A stretch of DNA of 27,252 nt. Origin: JBCDBL01 sp039183635 (GTDB taxonomy: Bacteria > Pseudomonadota > Alphaproteobacteria > Caulobacterales > Parvularculaceae). Both the position numbers and the translations under genes were made by a program. Positions 16,861 to 25,493 of the stretch are shown piece by piece. Below the pieces are notes generated by a model, which was not told where the DNA came from, searched no databases, and saw nothing but the letters and a program-made list of their open reading frames with translations. Where the stretch lies: positions 1-27,252 of the forward strand of contig JBCDBL010000051.1 of assembly GCA_039183635.1 (NCBI GenBank), in the 5' to 3' direction. Every line of letters begins with the position of its first letter. The stretch's first letter is position 1.

Positions 16861-18157
16861 CCTTCAGATCGGTTTCGCCGGCTTCGCTTTCATTGTTTTT
16901 CTGATCGGGCTCAGGGTCCCGGTCGGCCTTGCCTTGATTCTCGTAGCGCTGGCGGGCATTTCTTTCGTCACCAGTCCGGAGACGGCGTTAGCCCTGCTGC
17001 GGTTTATCCCGTTTGACTTTATCGCCAACTGGGATCTGTCGGCGGTGCCGATGTTCCTGTTGATGGGCGCGATCGCGCACCATTCGGGCATGACGGAGAA
17101 TTTGTTCTCCGTCGCGCGGTTGTGGTTTTCCGGGCTGCCTGGGGGGCTGGCTGTTGCGACAAATTTCGCCTGCGCCGGGTTTTCCTCCGCCTCTGGTTCA
17201 TCTCTCGCAACCTCCATGGCGGTTGGCCGCATCACAATCCCGGAGATGCGCCGCCATGGCTATGACAATGGTCTGGCCTGCGGCGTCGTCGCCTGCGGGG
17301 GCACGTTGGGCGTGCTTATTCCGCCTTCGATCATATTGGTGATCTACGGTATCCTCGCCGAAGTGTCGGTCGCGAAGTTATTTATCGCCGGCATTCTGCC
17401 TGGCATTTTGACAGCGCTTGTATATGCCGCGCAGATTATGATCCGCTGCGCTGTGAACCCTGCGCTGGCGCCGAAGATTGAAGAAGAAATAACCTGGAAA
17501 CAACGGTTCGCCGCCTTGCCGGCCGTGTGGCCGCTTGTCGTTCTTATTCTTACAATCATTGGGAGTATTTATACTGGGGTTGCGACGCCGACGGAAGCCG
17601 GCGCTCTCGGCGCTTTTTTGTCAATAGTGATTGCGACGCTTCAGGGTCGAATGTCCTTGTCTGCGTTCCGTCAAGCGGCCAGGGAGAGTGCGGGCGCTAC
17701 GGCTGCTATCTTTTTCGTCGCGATCGGCGCTGTTCTCCTGACGCGCTTTATGGCCTTTTCCGGCGTGCCGCAATTTTTGGGGGAGTTCGTGACGACTTAT
17801 GGCGTTGGCGTCATCGAGATCGTCTTGCTGTGCCTGGTGATTTACCTCGTCCTCGGTATGTTTGTCGATCCGATGGGAATGATGCTGCTGACGCTCCCCA
17901 TTTTGCTTCCCATGTTGAATGCAGCCAACCTTGATCTCATCTGGTTTGGCATTCTGGTTGTGAAGTTCATCGAAATTGGTCTGATCACGCCGCCCGTAGG
18001 CCTGAATGTCTATGCGGTGAAGCTTATCGATCCTGATATACCGTTGGGCTCCATCTTCAGAGGCGCGCTCTGGTTTTTAATGTCTGAAGCGGTCGTCATC
18101 ACCTTGCTGATTGCGTTCCCTGTGATCACGCTGTTTTTGCCGCAATTTCTGAGCTGA
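16853..18157 (+). CDS. dctM: TRAP transporter large permease (DctM-like)
   Basis: Inner-membrane permease of about 434 residues with some twelve hydrophobic segments, the sodium- or proton-coupled transport channel of a TRAP system. Family stretches are LRVPVGLALILVALAG, SAVPMFLLMGAIAHHSGM, FACAGFSSASGSSLATSMAVGRITIPEM, GVLIPPSIILVIYG, GVATPTEAGALGAF, MFVDPMGMMLLTLPILLPM and EIGLITPPVGLNVYAVK. I place the start at ATG 16853, which overlaps the dctQ stop (ATGACTGA). An in-frame GTG at 16817 would add a charged 12-residue tail inside dctQ and is less likely. It forms one transporter with dctQ and dctP. Confidence 0.93.
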   Translation: MTDLQIGFAGFAFIVFLIGLRVPVGLALILVALAGISFVTSPETALALLRFIPFDFIANWDLSAVPMFLLMGAIAHHSGMTENLFSVARLWFSGLPGGLAVATNFACAGFSSASGSSLATSMAVGRITIPEMRRHGYDNGLACGVVACGGTLGVLIPPSIILVIYGILAEVSVAKLFIAGILPGILTALVYAAQIMIRCAVNPALAPKIEEEITWKQRFAALPAVWPLVVLILTIIGSIYTGVATPTEAGALGAFLSIVIATLQGRMSLSAFRQAARESAGATAAIFFVAIGAVLLTRFMAFSGVPQFLGEFVTTYGVGVIEIVLLCLVIYLVLGMFVDPMGMMLLTLPILLPMLNAANLDLIWFGILVVKFIEIGLITPPVGLNVYAVKLIDPDIPLGSIFRGALWFLMSEAVVITLLIAFPVITLFLPQFLS

Positions 18158-18174
18158 CGGAGGGACTGTGAAAA

Positions 18175-19323
18175 ATGGAAAAACGTATGCTGTATAAAGC
18201 CTGTCGTCTATTCGGCGTTGCTGTTTCCTCTTGCATTTTGCTTACTGCGTGTGGAGAGCAAACATCAGGTGATGAATTCATTTACTCTTCCTGGACACCG
18301 CCTCATGCGCCTAATAATCGCGATGGCACCGTCCCGTTGTTCGAGGCAATCGAAGCCGAAACACAAGGTACGGACGACGAGATTTCATTTCGTAACTTCA
18401 TGAGCGGCCAGTTGCTGTCCGCCGTCACCACGCTGACCGGCGTGCGCGACGGCGTCGCCCATGGCGGGTTTGTGTCGCCGTCCTATTTTCCGGCGGAACT
18501 GAAGCATCATGTAACCCTTGCGGAACTTCAGGCGCTAACCTCCAACGGCTTTGCTGCTGCGGCGGCGGGAACGGAGACGCTTCTCAAGCACTGTCCGAAC
18601 TGCCTTTCGGAATATGCCGAGCAAAATACAATTCCGCTTGGCGTTTACGCGACGACGCAATTTCACTTGATGTGCAACTTCAATCTTCAATCCATGGATC
18701 AGCTGCAGGGCAGGCGCGTCGCTGAAGGCTCGACCATGTTCAGCCGCTGGGCGCGGGAGCTAGGCATGTCGCGTCAAGCCTTGCCGCCGTCTGAGTTCCA
18801 ACAAGCGCTGCAGCGGCGCACCGTCGACTGTGTCTTCGCACCGAAGGATTGGCTGGTCGCGTTCTCTATCGCAGACTCTGTGAAGAGCATCGTCAATGAC
18901 ACCGCGCATGGCGTATTCCCTGCGGCGGCGATGATGACGGTCAACAAGGATAAGTGGAATGCGCTGACGGATGGTCAACGCAAACTGTTGTGGACGAAAC
19001 AGGCTAGGGCGCTGATGTCCGTCGTTGATGGCTATTATCGCGATGAAGCTCGAGGAGAGGCGGCGGCGCTCGAAAGTGGTGCAACACTTATCGATCTTGG
19101 GGCGGAGTACGCCGAGACTTGGCGCGTATTTAAGGACAATGAGCGCGCCGCCGTCATCGCCGCCGCAGACGGTCGGGGGGCTGAAAATGCTAGGGCCGTA
19201 GTCGACATGAATATCTCTCTTATCGCTGAATGGGAAAAGATCGTCGCTGACGCGAATGACGACGTTGACGCCATCGCCACAGCGCTGTTTGACCGCGCTT
19301 ATGGAGAGGAGCCATTGCGCTAG
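18175..19323 (+). CDS. dctP: TRAP transporter solute-binding lipoprotein (DctP-like)
   Basis: Periplasmic substrate-binding component of 382 residues. The N-terminus is a lipoprotein signal, with hydrophobic core VAVSSCILLTAC and lipobox LTAC, so Cys26 should be lipidated. It is therefore likely tethered to the membrane rather than free as in classical DctP. SWTPPHAPNNRDGTVPLFEAIEA starts the mature fold. GRRVAEGSTMFSRWARELG and PPSEFQQALQRRTVDCVFAP match the DctP ligand-binding core, where many members use an Arg to bind a carboxylate. It lies 17 bases after dctM behind GGAGGG. It probably binds an organic acid, possibly the aromatic acid or conjugate degraded by the downstream genes. Confidence 0.9.
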   Translation: MEKRMLYKACRLFGVAVSSCILLTACGEQTSGDEFIYSSWTPPHAPNNRDGTVPLFEAIEAETQGTDDEISFRNFMSGQLLSAVTTLTGVRDGVAHGGFVSPSYFPAELKHHVTLAELQALTSNGFAAAAAGTETLLKHCPNCLSEYAEQNTIPLGVYATTQFHLMCNFNLQSMDQLQGRRVAEGSTMFSRWARELGMSRQALPPSEFQQALQRRTVDCVFAPKDWLVAFSIADSVKSIVNDTAHGVFPAAAMMTVNKDKWNALTDGQRKLLWTKQARALMSVVDGYYRDEARGEAAALESGATLIDLGAEYAETWRVFKDNERAAVIAAADGRGAENARAVVDMNISLIAEWEKIVADANDDVDAIATALFDRAYGEEPLR

Positions 19324-19325
19324 TC

Positions 19326-20138
19326 ATGACCCTGACGGGTACTCTTACAACCATTAGCGTGCGAGGTGTCGATGTCTCCTTTTACGAGGCTGGATCGGGG
19401 CCGGCAGTGCTGTACTTGCATGGCGCGGCCACCCTTGAAGGGTTTTCGTTTTTAGATGCGTTAACGGATGACTTTCAGGTTATTGCGCCGTTTCATCCAG
19501 GTTATGCGCCAGGACAAGAGGGGCGGGGCCTTCTCGGCGCACAGGACCTTACCGTTCATTATATGGATTTTATTGAGACTTTACAGCTTGATCGTCCCCA
19601 CCTCATCGGTTTTTCGATGGGCGGATGGTTGGCTGCCGAGTTGGCTGTTTTCTATGGGGGGCGTCTGGGGGGTGTGGCTTTGATCGCGCCGGCAGGCCTG
19701 CGAACGGACAATATTCCTTGCACCGACCTTGGGGCGATCGCTCCAGTTGATCTGCCATCCTATCTTGCTCATGACGCTTCCATCGCGGCGCGCTATTTTC
19801 CTGGCGGCGATGCAGCGCCCGCAGAGTCTGTCTTTGAAGCAGATCGGGCGCGCGAGGCGGCAGCGCAGGCGTTGATCGAAGCGCCGGTCGGGATGGGACA
19901 CCCTAATATGGGCCGTTGGCTCCATCGGATCAAAAACCCTGTAAAGGTTTATTGGGGCGCCGAGGACCGCATGGTCTCATCCGCATACCTTCACCGCTGG
20001 GCGGCTGCTATTCCCCATGCAGATCAACAGATGATCGAAAAAGCCGGCCATCTCGTGATGTTCGAACGGCCTGGCATGATGGATGACGTCGTTGATTTTT
20101 TTTGGCGCTCTGGCGTCAAAGCTGAGCAATTGAAATAA
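19326..20138 (+). CDS. Alpha/beta-fold hydrolase (region C)
   Basis: Serine hydrolase of 270 residues, similar in build to the MhpC/BphD-like C-C bond hydrolases and to esterases. The oxyanion loop is LHGAAT, the nucleophile elbow GFSMGG has Ser97, the acid is the Asp of GAEDRMV, and the catalytic His is in KAGHLVMFERP. The ATG is 2 bases after the dctP stop, so the gene is part of the operon. Because it precedes the aromatic hydroxylase, it may release the aromatic unit from an ester, amide or similar conjugate. A role as a ring-fission hydrolase is less likely because the ring fission here is intradiol. Not closely similar to the hydrolase at 9321. Confidence 0.87.
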   Translation: MTLTGTLTTISVRGVDVSFYEAGSGPAVLYLHGAATLEGFSFLDALTDDFQVIAPFHPGYAPGQEGRGLLGAQDLTVHYMDFIETLQLDRPHLIGFSMGGWLAAELAVFYGGRLGGVALIAPAGLRTDNIPCTDLGAIAPVDLPSYLAHDASIAARYFPGGDAAPAESVFEADRAREAAAQALIEAPVGMGHPNMGRWLHRIKNPVKVYWGAEDRMVSSAYLHRWAAAIPHADQQMIEKAGHLVMFERPGMMDDVVDFFWRSGVKAEQLK

Positions 20139-20148
20139 TGGAGATTGT

Positions 20149-21333
20149 ATGATGGCAAGTCATAAAGCCGATGTAATCATTGTAGGTGCAGGGCCCGTGG
20201 GACTCATTACGGCCCTGGGGCTTGCGCAACAGAATATGAGCGTCATTGTTCTCGACAAAGATGACCAACTGAATGACAGTCCGCGGGCGCAAACCTATAT
20301 GGATCCGACCTTACAGCTTCTTGCACGGCTTGGGTTGCTGGAGCAGGCTGATCGCGCTGGTGTTCGGTGTCCTGTCGTTAATTGGGTTTGGCCTGCCGAC
20401 GATTTCATTATTCGGTTGGATGTGAAGAAAGCTGAACCGACGCGCGTTTATCCCTACAATATTCATTTTGGCCAGGAAGTCCTTGGTGCGATGGCTATGG
20501 AGGCGTTTCTGAAGCATTCTCAGTCGGAAATGCGGTTTAACCATCATGTCGTCGGGATTGATCAAGGCCCTGACGGCGCGACCGTGACATGCGAAACGCC
20601 GAACGGCACTGAACTGTTTCACGGCGATTGGGTGATCGGCGCCGATGGCGCCTCCAGCACGGTGCGCGAAAAAATACTAGGACTCTCTTTTGATGGATTT
20701 TCCTGGCCGGATCGCTTCATTACCACGAATGTTCATTATGATTTCGGGGCCTTCGGTTGGGCGCATACTCATATGATCTGTAATGGGAACGACTGGGGTC
20801 TGGTTTCACGTATCAACCGCGATGATCTATGGCGCGTGACATTTGGTGAAGATGCCAATGGCACGATGGAGCAGTGGGAGTCCTCCATTCCAAAGCATTA
20901 CAGCAGTATTATGCCGACGGACGAGCCTTATGAAATTGAAAGCTGGGCGCCTTATCGCGTGCATGAGCGGTGTGCTTCTACTTTTTTTGTCGATCGCGTG
21001 ATCCTCGCTGGAGACTCCGCCCATATCTGCAACCCCTGCGGCGGGCGGGGCCTTACCGGCGGCCTTCAGGACGTGGATCATCTGCTTCAGAGCTTTGAAC
21101 GTATCGGTAAGGGGGGTGATCCGGTCAAAGAGCTGAACGAATACGCCGAAACGCGCCGTAACGTCTTCCTGGAGACAAATTCACCGTTCGCGCAAATGAT
21201 GAAACATACATGGCAGCGTACAGATCGTGATGAACAGCGTAAAGATCAGGAGCGGATCGCCACTGTGGCGCAGGGGCAATCAAACATTTCCATGACAGGC
21301 CTTGACGGCCGTTCGATCCAGGAAGCGTCATAG
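20149..21333 (+). CDS. FAD-dependent aromatic hydroxylase (class A monooxygenase)
   Basis: NAD(P)H- and FAD-dependent ring hydroxylase of 394 residues, the size of single-domain class A enzymes such as 4-hydroxybenzoate hydroxylase, and shorter than phenol hydroxylases. It has the FAD Rossmann motif VGAGPVGL (12-19), the DG motif ADGASSTVR (166-173) and the GD motif RVILAGDSAHI (Asp289) followed by GGRGLTGGLQD. GGAG lies ahead of the ATG at 20149; the ATG three bases on is an alternative. Next in the operon is hydroxyquinol dioxygenase, so its product is most simply hydroxyquinol. This could be made from resorcinol or hydroquinone by hydroxylation, or from a dihydroxybenzoate by oxidative decarboxylation. 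The true substrate is inferred only. Confidence 0.88.
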   Translation: MMASHKADVIIVGAGPVGLITALGLAQQNMSVIVLDKDDQLNDSPRAQTYMDPTLQLLARLGLLEQADRAGVRCPVVNWVWPADDFIIRLDVKKAEPTRVYPYNIHFGQEVLGAMAMEAFLKHSQSEMRFNHHVVGIDQGPDGATVTCETPNGTELFHGDWVIGADGASSTVREKILGLSFDGFSWPDRFITTNVHYDFGAFGWAHTHMICNGNDWGLVSRINRDDLWRVTFGEDANGTMEQWESSIPKHYSSIMPTDEPYEIESWAPYRVHERCASTFFVDRVILAGDSAHICNPCGGRGLTGGLQDVDHLLQSFERIGKGGDPVKELNEYAETRRNVFLETNSPFAQMMKHTWQRTDRDEQRKDQERIATVAQGQSNISMTGLDGRSIQEAS

Positions 21334-21368
21334 CTGGAAACGGGCGGATGGCCCGAAGGAGGCGTACT

Positions 21369-22247
21369 ATGGCAGATGATAAATCATTTCCAACTTTTAC
21401 TGAAGAAACGTCCGCTGACATCGTCATTGCGCGCAATGTGGATGCCGATAATGGACGACTTGCTGAGTGCGTCAATATTCTCGTCAAACATATGCATGCC
21501 GCTGTGCGGGAAATGGAGCCGACTCAGGACGAATGGATGGTCGCCATCCAGTTTCTGACCCAAACCGGTCATATGTGCAACGAATGGCGTCAGGAGTTTA
21601 TTCTTTTGTCAGACGTCCTGGGCGTATCGATGCTGGTTGACGCTATTGTCAACCGGAAGCCGTCTGGTGCTACGCAGTCCACCGTACTCGGCCCGTTTTT
21701 TCGAGAAAAAGCCCCGCCTCTGGCGCATGGGGCGGATATATGTTTGGACGGAAAGGGCGAGCCCATGGTCGTGCGCGGCAGGGTGTTGAATGTGGACGGC
21801 GAACCTGTCGAAGTCGCTATCCTGAATGTTTGGCAGGCGAATGAAGATGGTTTTTATGACGTTCAGCAGCAAGGGATACAACCGGACTTTAACTTGCGCG
21901 GCTTGTTTCACACTGATGAAAAAGGCGCCTTTTGGTTCAAAGGCGCCAAACCCAAATATTACCCCATTCCCAATGATGGCCCTGTCGGCAAGTTGTTGGA
22001 GGCCCTCGGCCGCGGTCCATGGCGACCGTCTCACTTACACTTTATGATCGAGGCTGATGGCTATGACCGTCTCATTACTCATCTCTTTGATCGAACAGAT
22101 CCCTATATCGCCACAGATGCCGTTTTTGGCGTTAAGCAAGAGCTGATTGTCGACTACGAAAGGATCGAAGATCCGGTTCAAATACAGCAGTATGGATACG
22201 ATGGGCCATTTTATTTTATTGAGTATGACTTCGTCTTAAGCAAATAG
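21369..22247 (+). CDS. Hydroxyquinol 1,2-dioxygenase (intradiol)
   Basis: Non-heme Fe(III) intradiol enzyme that opens hydroxyquinol (1,2,4-trihydroxybenzene) to maleylacetate. It has 292 residues, full length. An N-terminal helical dimerisation domain (about 20-100) precedes the catalytic domain. Iron ligands are seen as Tyr163 in EDGFYDVQ, Tyr198 in KYYPIPNDGPVG, and His222/His224 in RPSHLHFM. STVLGPFFR is a family signature. The start at 21369 is chosen because GAAGGAGG lies 7 bases upstream; an in-frame ATG at 21348 would give an arginine-rich extension and place that site inside the gene. Catechol dioxygenase is the alternative, but the following maleylacetate reductase argues for hydroxyquinol. 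Confidence 0.9.
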   Translation: MADDKSFPTFTEETSADIVIARNVDADNGRLAECVNILVKHMHAAVREMEPTQDEWMVAIQFLTQTGHMCNEWRQEFILLSDVLGVSMLVDAIVNRKPSGATQSTVLGPFFREKAPPLAHGADICLDGKGEPMVVRGRVLNVDGEPVEVAILNVWQANEDGFYDVQQQGIQPDFNLRGLFHTDEKGAFWFKGAKPKYYPIPNDGPVGKLLEALGRGPWRPSHLHFMIEADGYDRLITHLFDRTDPYIATDAVFGVKQELIVDYERIEDPVQIQQYGYDGPFYFIEYDFVLSK

Positions 22248-22292
22248 CAGGTGTTGGACTGGGGATTTTAATACCGTGGTGGAAAGAACGTA

Positions 22293-23354
22293 ATGAAGAA
22301 CTTCGTATACACTGGGCTTGCCGCACGTGTTCTTTTTGGAGAGAATACGATTGATAAATTGCGCGCAGAAGCGCATGCGCTTCAGATGAATCGCGCACTC
22401 GTCCTCACAACCCCGGCCCAAGGAGAGATGGGCGAACGGGTGTCCGACCTCCTTGGGGCGTCGTCGGTCGGGCTTTTTTCCGAAGCTGCAATGCATACGC
22501 CGGTTGAGGTGACTGATCGGGCTATAGCTGCGTTTGAAGGCGCCGCCGCCGATGGTGTTGTCGCCATCGGCGGCGGCTCTACGATTGGCCTTGGCAAAGC
22601 AATCGCCCTACGCAATGACGCGCCGCAGCTTGTTCTGCCGACCACTTACGCTGGGTCTGAAATGACGCCGATCATCGGCCAAACCGAGGGCGGTAAGAAA
22701 ACCACGCAGCGCACCCTGAAAGTCTTGCCGGAGACAGTGATCTATGACGTGGAATTGACGCTCGGGCTGCCATTGCAGATGAGTGTCACCAGCGGCGTTA
22801 ACGCTATCGCGCATGCGGTTGAGGCGATGTATGCTGAAAACGCCAATCCGGTTTTAAGCATGATGGCGGAAGAGGGTGTTGCGGCGTTAATGAGGGCGCT
22901 GCCGACTATTTTGAAGACGCCGGGTGATCTGTCTGCGCGGTCTGATGCGCTCTACGGCGCCTGGCTTTGTTCTATTTGCCTTGGTTCGGGCGGGGTGGCG
23001 TTACATCACAAGCTTTGTCATGTGTTGGGCGGATCGTTCGATCTTCCCCATGCGGAAACCCACGCGATTGTTCTTCCCCATGCTCTGGCCTATAATGCAC
23101 CATTTGCGGCGCCCGCAATGGAACGGTTGAGTCGCGCTGTCGGGGGGCGCTCGCCGGAGGCGGCGTTTTATGATATTGTCGCCGCATCGGGCGCGCCTGT
23201 GTCTTTGCGAGCGCTGGGCATGCCGGAAGAGGGGATTGATCGTGCGGTCGAAATCACTTTTGAAAATCCCTATTGGAATCCGAGGCCGTTGGAGCGCGAT
23301 GGCGTGTGCGACATTATTCGCGCCGCCTGGGAAGGGCGCCGCCCAGCATGTTAG
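22293..23354 (+). CDS. Maleylacetate reductase
   Basis: NAD(P)H-dependent reductase of 353 residues, of the iron-containing alcohol dehydrogenase-like group, converting maleylacetate to 3-oxoadipate. Typical features are FVYTGLAARVLFG at the start, AIGGGSTIGLGKAIAL (GGGS at 93-96, nucleotide binding), PTTYAGSEMTPIIGQTEGG, and the metal-site region HKLCHVLGGSFDLPHAETHAIVLPHALAYN with several conserved His. It follows the dioxygenase by 45 bases and its stop overlaps the thiolase start by 7 bases, so the two are translationally coupled. The pairing with the dioxygenase is the hallmark of hydroxyquinol pathways. Confidence 0.93.
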   Translation: MKNFVYTGLAARVLFGENTIDKLRAEAHALQMNRALVLTTPAQGEMGERVSDLLGASSVGLFSEAAMHTPVEVTDRAIAAFEGAAADGVVAIGGGSTIGLGKAIALRNDAPQLVLPTTYAGSEMTPIIGQTEGGKKTTQRTLKVLPETVIYDVELTLGLPLQMSVTSGVNAIAHAVEAMYAENANPVLSMMAEEGVAALMRALPTILKTPGDLSARSDALYGAWLCSICLGSGGVALHHKLCHVLGGSFDLPHAETHAIVLPHALAYNAPFAAPAMERLSRAVGGRSPEAAFYDIVAASGAPVSLRALGMPEEGIDRAVEITFENPYWNPRPLERDGVCDIIRAAWEGRRPAC

Positions 23355-24553
23355 AAAAACCTGTTTATATCTGCGACAACATTCGTACGCCAATTGGTCG
23401 CTATGGCGGCGCCTTGTCGGGGGTACGCGCCGATGATCTTGCAGCATTGCCGATTGCAGCCTTGTTAAACCGAAATCCACATCTTGACCCTAATACGATT
23501 GATGAAGTTATGCTTGGCTGCGCTAATCAGGCGGGGGAGGACAATCGTAATGTCGCCCGGATGGCGTCGTTATTGGCGGGCTTACCGGAAACTGTTCCCG
23601 GCGTAACGCTGAACCGGCTCTGCGGATCAGGGCTTGACGCCGTCGGAACTGCAGCACGCTCAATTGCATGCGGAGAACACGATCTCGTTATTGCAGGCGG
23701 TGTGGAATCTATGAGCCGCGCACCTTACGTTATGGGCAAGGCGGATAAAGCCTTCACGCGTGAGTCGGAGATCTTCGACACCACGATTGGCTGGCGTTTT
23801 GTCAATAAGCTTATGATAGAGAGATATGGCGTCGAGTCCATGCCGGAGACAGCGGAGAATGTGGCCGAGGCGTTTGCGGTTTCTCGGGAAGATCAGGATG
23901 CTTTTGCATTAAGGTCGCAAAGGCGGGCCGCCGAAGGCCAGGTGCGTCGCGCTGAAGAAATCATGCCCGTCAAAATCTCCCAACGCAAAGGCGCGTCTTT
24001 GACTGTCGACCAGGATGAACATCCGCGTGCCGATACAAGCCTGGAAGGTCTCAGTCGCCTTAAAACACCGTTTCGGGAAAATGGTGTGGTTACGGCGGGC
24101 AATGCGTCTGGTGTGAATGACGGCGCGGCCGCAATGCTGATCGCATCGAAAGCGGCGGCGCGTGAAAGCGGGCTGGAGCCGATCGCGCGCATCGCCGGGA
24201 TGGCGACCGCTGGCGTTATGCCACGCCTTATGGGTATGGGGCCTGCTCCTGCGACGAAGAAACTCCTTCTGCAAGCGAAGATTTCTATTAATACAATTGA
24301 TATTATCGAGCTGAACGAAGCCTTCGCCAGTCAAGCGCTTGCCGTATTGCGCGATATTGGTGTTTCGGATGAGGCGGATCATGTGAATCCGAACGGAGGC
24401 GCAATCGCGCTCGGTCACCCCTTAGGCATGAGTGGCGCTCGTCTGGCGTTGACCGCGGCGCGGGAGTTGAAGCGGCGTGGCGGCCAATACGCTCTGTGTA
24501 CAATGTGTATCGGCGTTGGGCAAGGGATCGCTGTTCTGTTAGAGCGTCCATAG
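23348..24553 (+). CDS. pcaF: 3-oxoadipyl-CoA thiolase
   Basis: Thiolase of 401 residues that splits 3-oxoadipyl-CoA with CoA into succinyl-CoA and acetyl-CoA. Catalytic residues are all present: Cys92 in LNRLCGSGLDAV, His357 in ALGHPLGMSGAR and Cys387 in CTMCIGVGQG. VAGGVESMSRAPYVM-like sequence (IAGGVESMSRAPYVMGKADK) is typical of the PcaF branch. The open frame extends 25 codons upstream into maleylacetate reductase, but ATG 23348, overlapping that gene's stop, gives the correct thiolase N-terminus (MLEKPVYICDNIRTPIGRYG). The place after maleylacetate reductase favours 3-oxoadipyl-CoA over acetoacetyl-CoA, though both may be used. Confidence 0.92.
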   Translation: MLEKPVYICDNIRTPIGRYGGALSGVRADDLAALPIAALLNRNPHLDPNTIDEVMLGCANQAGEDNRNVARMASLLAGLPETVPGVTLNRLCGSGLDAVGTAARSIACGEHDLVIAGGVESMSRAPYVMGKADKAFTRESEIFDTTIGWRFVNKLMIERYGVESMPETAENVAEAFAVSREDQDAFALRSQRRAAEGQVRRAEEIMPVKISQRKGASLTVDQDEHPRADTSLEGLSRLKTPFRENGVVTAGNASGVNDGAAAMLIASKAAARESGLEPIARIAGMATAGVMPRLMGMGPAPATKKLLLQAKISINTIDIIELNEAFASQALAVLRDIGVSDEADHVNPNGGAIALGHPLGMSGARLALTAARELKRRGGQYALCTMCIGVGQGIAVLLERP

Positions 24554-24599
24554 ATGAAGAAATATTTGCTAATTGTGTTGGCGTGCGAGACTGATTGAA

Positions 24600-25292
24600 A
24601 TGGTTTCAAAAGTTTACGATTCACCTGAAGCGGCTCTCGCTGGCGTCGCCAACGACGGGATGCTTGTGGCGTGTGGCGGTTTTGGTTTATGCGGCATGCC
24701 AGAAAGCCTCATCAACGCCCTCGAGGCGACAGGCGTTAAAAACCTCACAGTCGTATCCAACAATGCCGGCGTTGATGGCATCGGGCTCGGGCGGTTGATC
24801 GCCAGCGGTCAAATTCGAAAAATGATTTCCTCTTATGTCGGAAATAATAAAGCTTTTGAGAAAGCTTATCTCGACGGCGACGTCGAACTGGAGTTCTCCC
24901 CACAGGGAACAATGTCTGAGCGTCTGCGCGCCGGTGGGGCTGGGGTTCCGGGGTTTTACACACGCACTGGCGTCGGTACGCTTGTCGCCGAGGGCAAGGA
25001 GCATAAAGAGTTTGGCGGTGAGACGTATATCCTTGAGAAAGGCATTGTTGCAGATCTTTCGCTCATTCGAGCTGAAATTGCGGATGAAGAGGGTAATCTC
25101 ATCTATCGAAAAACAGCACGTAACTTCAATCCCATGATGGCGACTGCGGGCAATGTATCGATTGTGGAAGCCGAAAAAATTGTTCCGATAGGAACGTTAG
25201 ATCCCGACCAGGTCCATACGCCAGGAATCTTTATTCAACGCATCGTAAAATCCGTATGTCCCAAACGTGTAGAGTTCGCAACGACTCGTTAG
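24600..25292 (+). CDS. scoA: 3-oxoacid CoA-transferase subunit A
   Basis: Alpha subunit, 230 residues, of a succinyl-CoA:3-oxoacid CoA-transferase, expected here to activate 3-oxoadipate (or acetoacetate) with succinyl-CoA. GGFGLCGMPESLINAL, SNNAGVDGIGLGRLI, SYVGNNKAFE, FSPQGTMSERLRAGGAGVPGFYTRTG and YRKTARNFNPMMATA follow the ScoA pattern more closely than PcaI. The ATG at 24600 is preferred; a TTG at 24573 in frame is weaker. The protein is complete at its C-terminus, but the catalytic beta subunit, with the active-site Glu, is not encoded downstream. Without a subunit B from elsewhere the enzyme cannot work. Confidence 0.9.
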   Translation: MVSKVYDSPEAALAGVANDGMLVACGGFGLCGMPESLINALEATGVKNLTVVSNNAGVDGIGLGRLIASGQIRKMISSYVGNNKAFEKAYLDGDVELEFSPQGTMSERLRAGGAGVPGFYTRTGVGTLVAEGKEHKEFGGETYILEKGIVADLSLIRAEIADEEGNLIYRKTARNFNPMMATAGNVSIVEAEKIVPIGTLDPDQVHTPGIFIQRIVKSVCPKRVEFATTR

Positions 25293-25427
25293 AGTGGGAT
25301 GTATCTGCTGTACAATCATTTGTATCCAGGTCCAGATGAAACTCATACGCCAAAGACTACCTGGAGAATCACGAAAACTAAAAACCCGATCCGGTGGGCC
25401 GTTGAAGAGTTTGAAATATAAGCAATC
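25293..25427 (+). other. Short stretch after scoA; 40-codon frame
   Basis: The position where subunit B of the CoA-transferase would start instead holds an open frame of 40 codons from ATG 25299 to TAA 25419 (MYLLYNHLYPGPDETHTPKT...). It bears no resemblance to ScoB or PcaJ. It stops 6 bases before the left end of IS copy 2. I do not recognise it; it may be the tail of a gene cut by rearrangement. Confidence 0.25.
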
Positions 25428-25493
25428 TGTCTTGCCCCCTTATAACTGGGCCACTGATTTTGTATTTCTCTAAAAAACTAGAGGGCGTTTGAG

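Noticed and set aside
21348..21368. Upstream ATG for the hydroxyquinol dioxygenase
   Set aside because: It would make an arginine-rich leader encoded by the GAAGGAGG ribosome binding site that serves the ATG at 21369.
23273..23347. 25-codon N-terminal extension of the thiolase
   Set aside because: It lies inside maleylacetate reductase and is basic and non-conserved; the ATG at 23348 gives a normal thiolase start.
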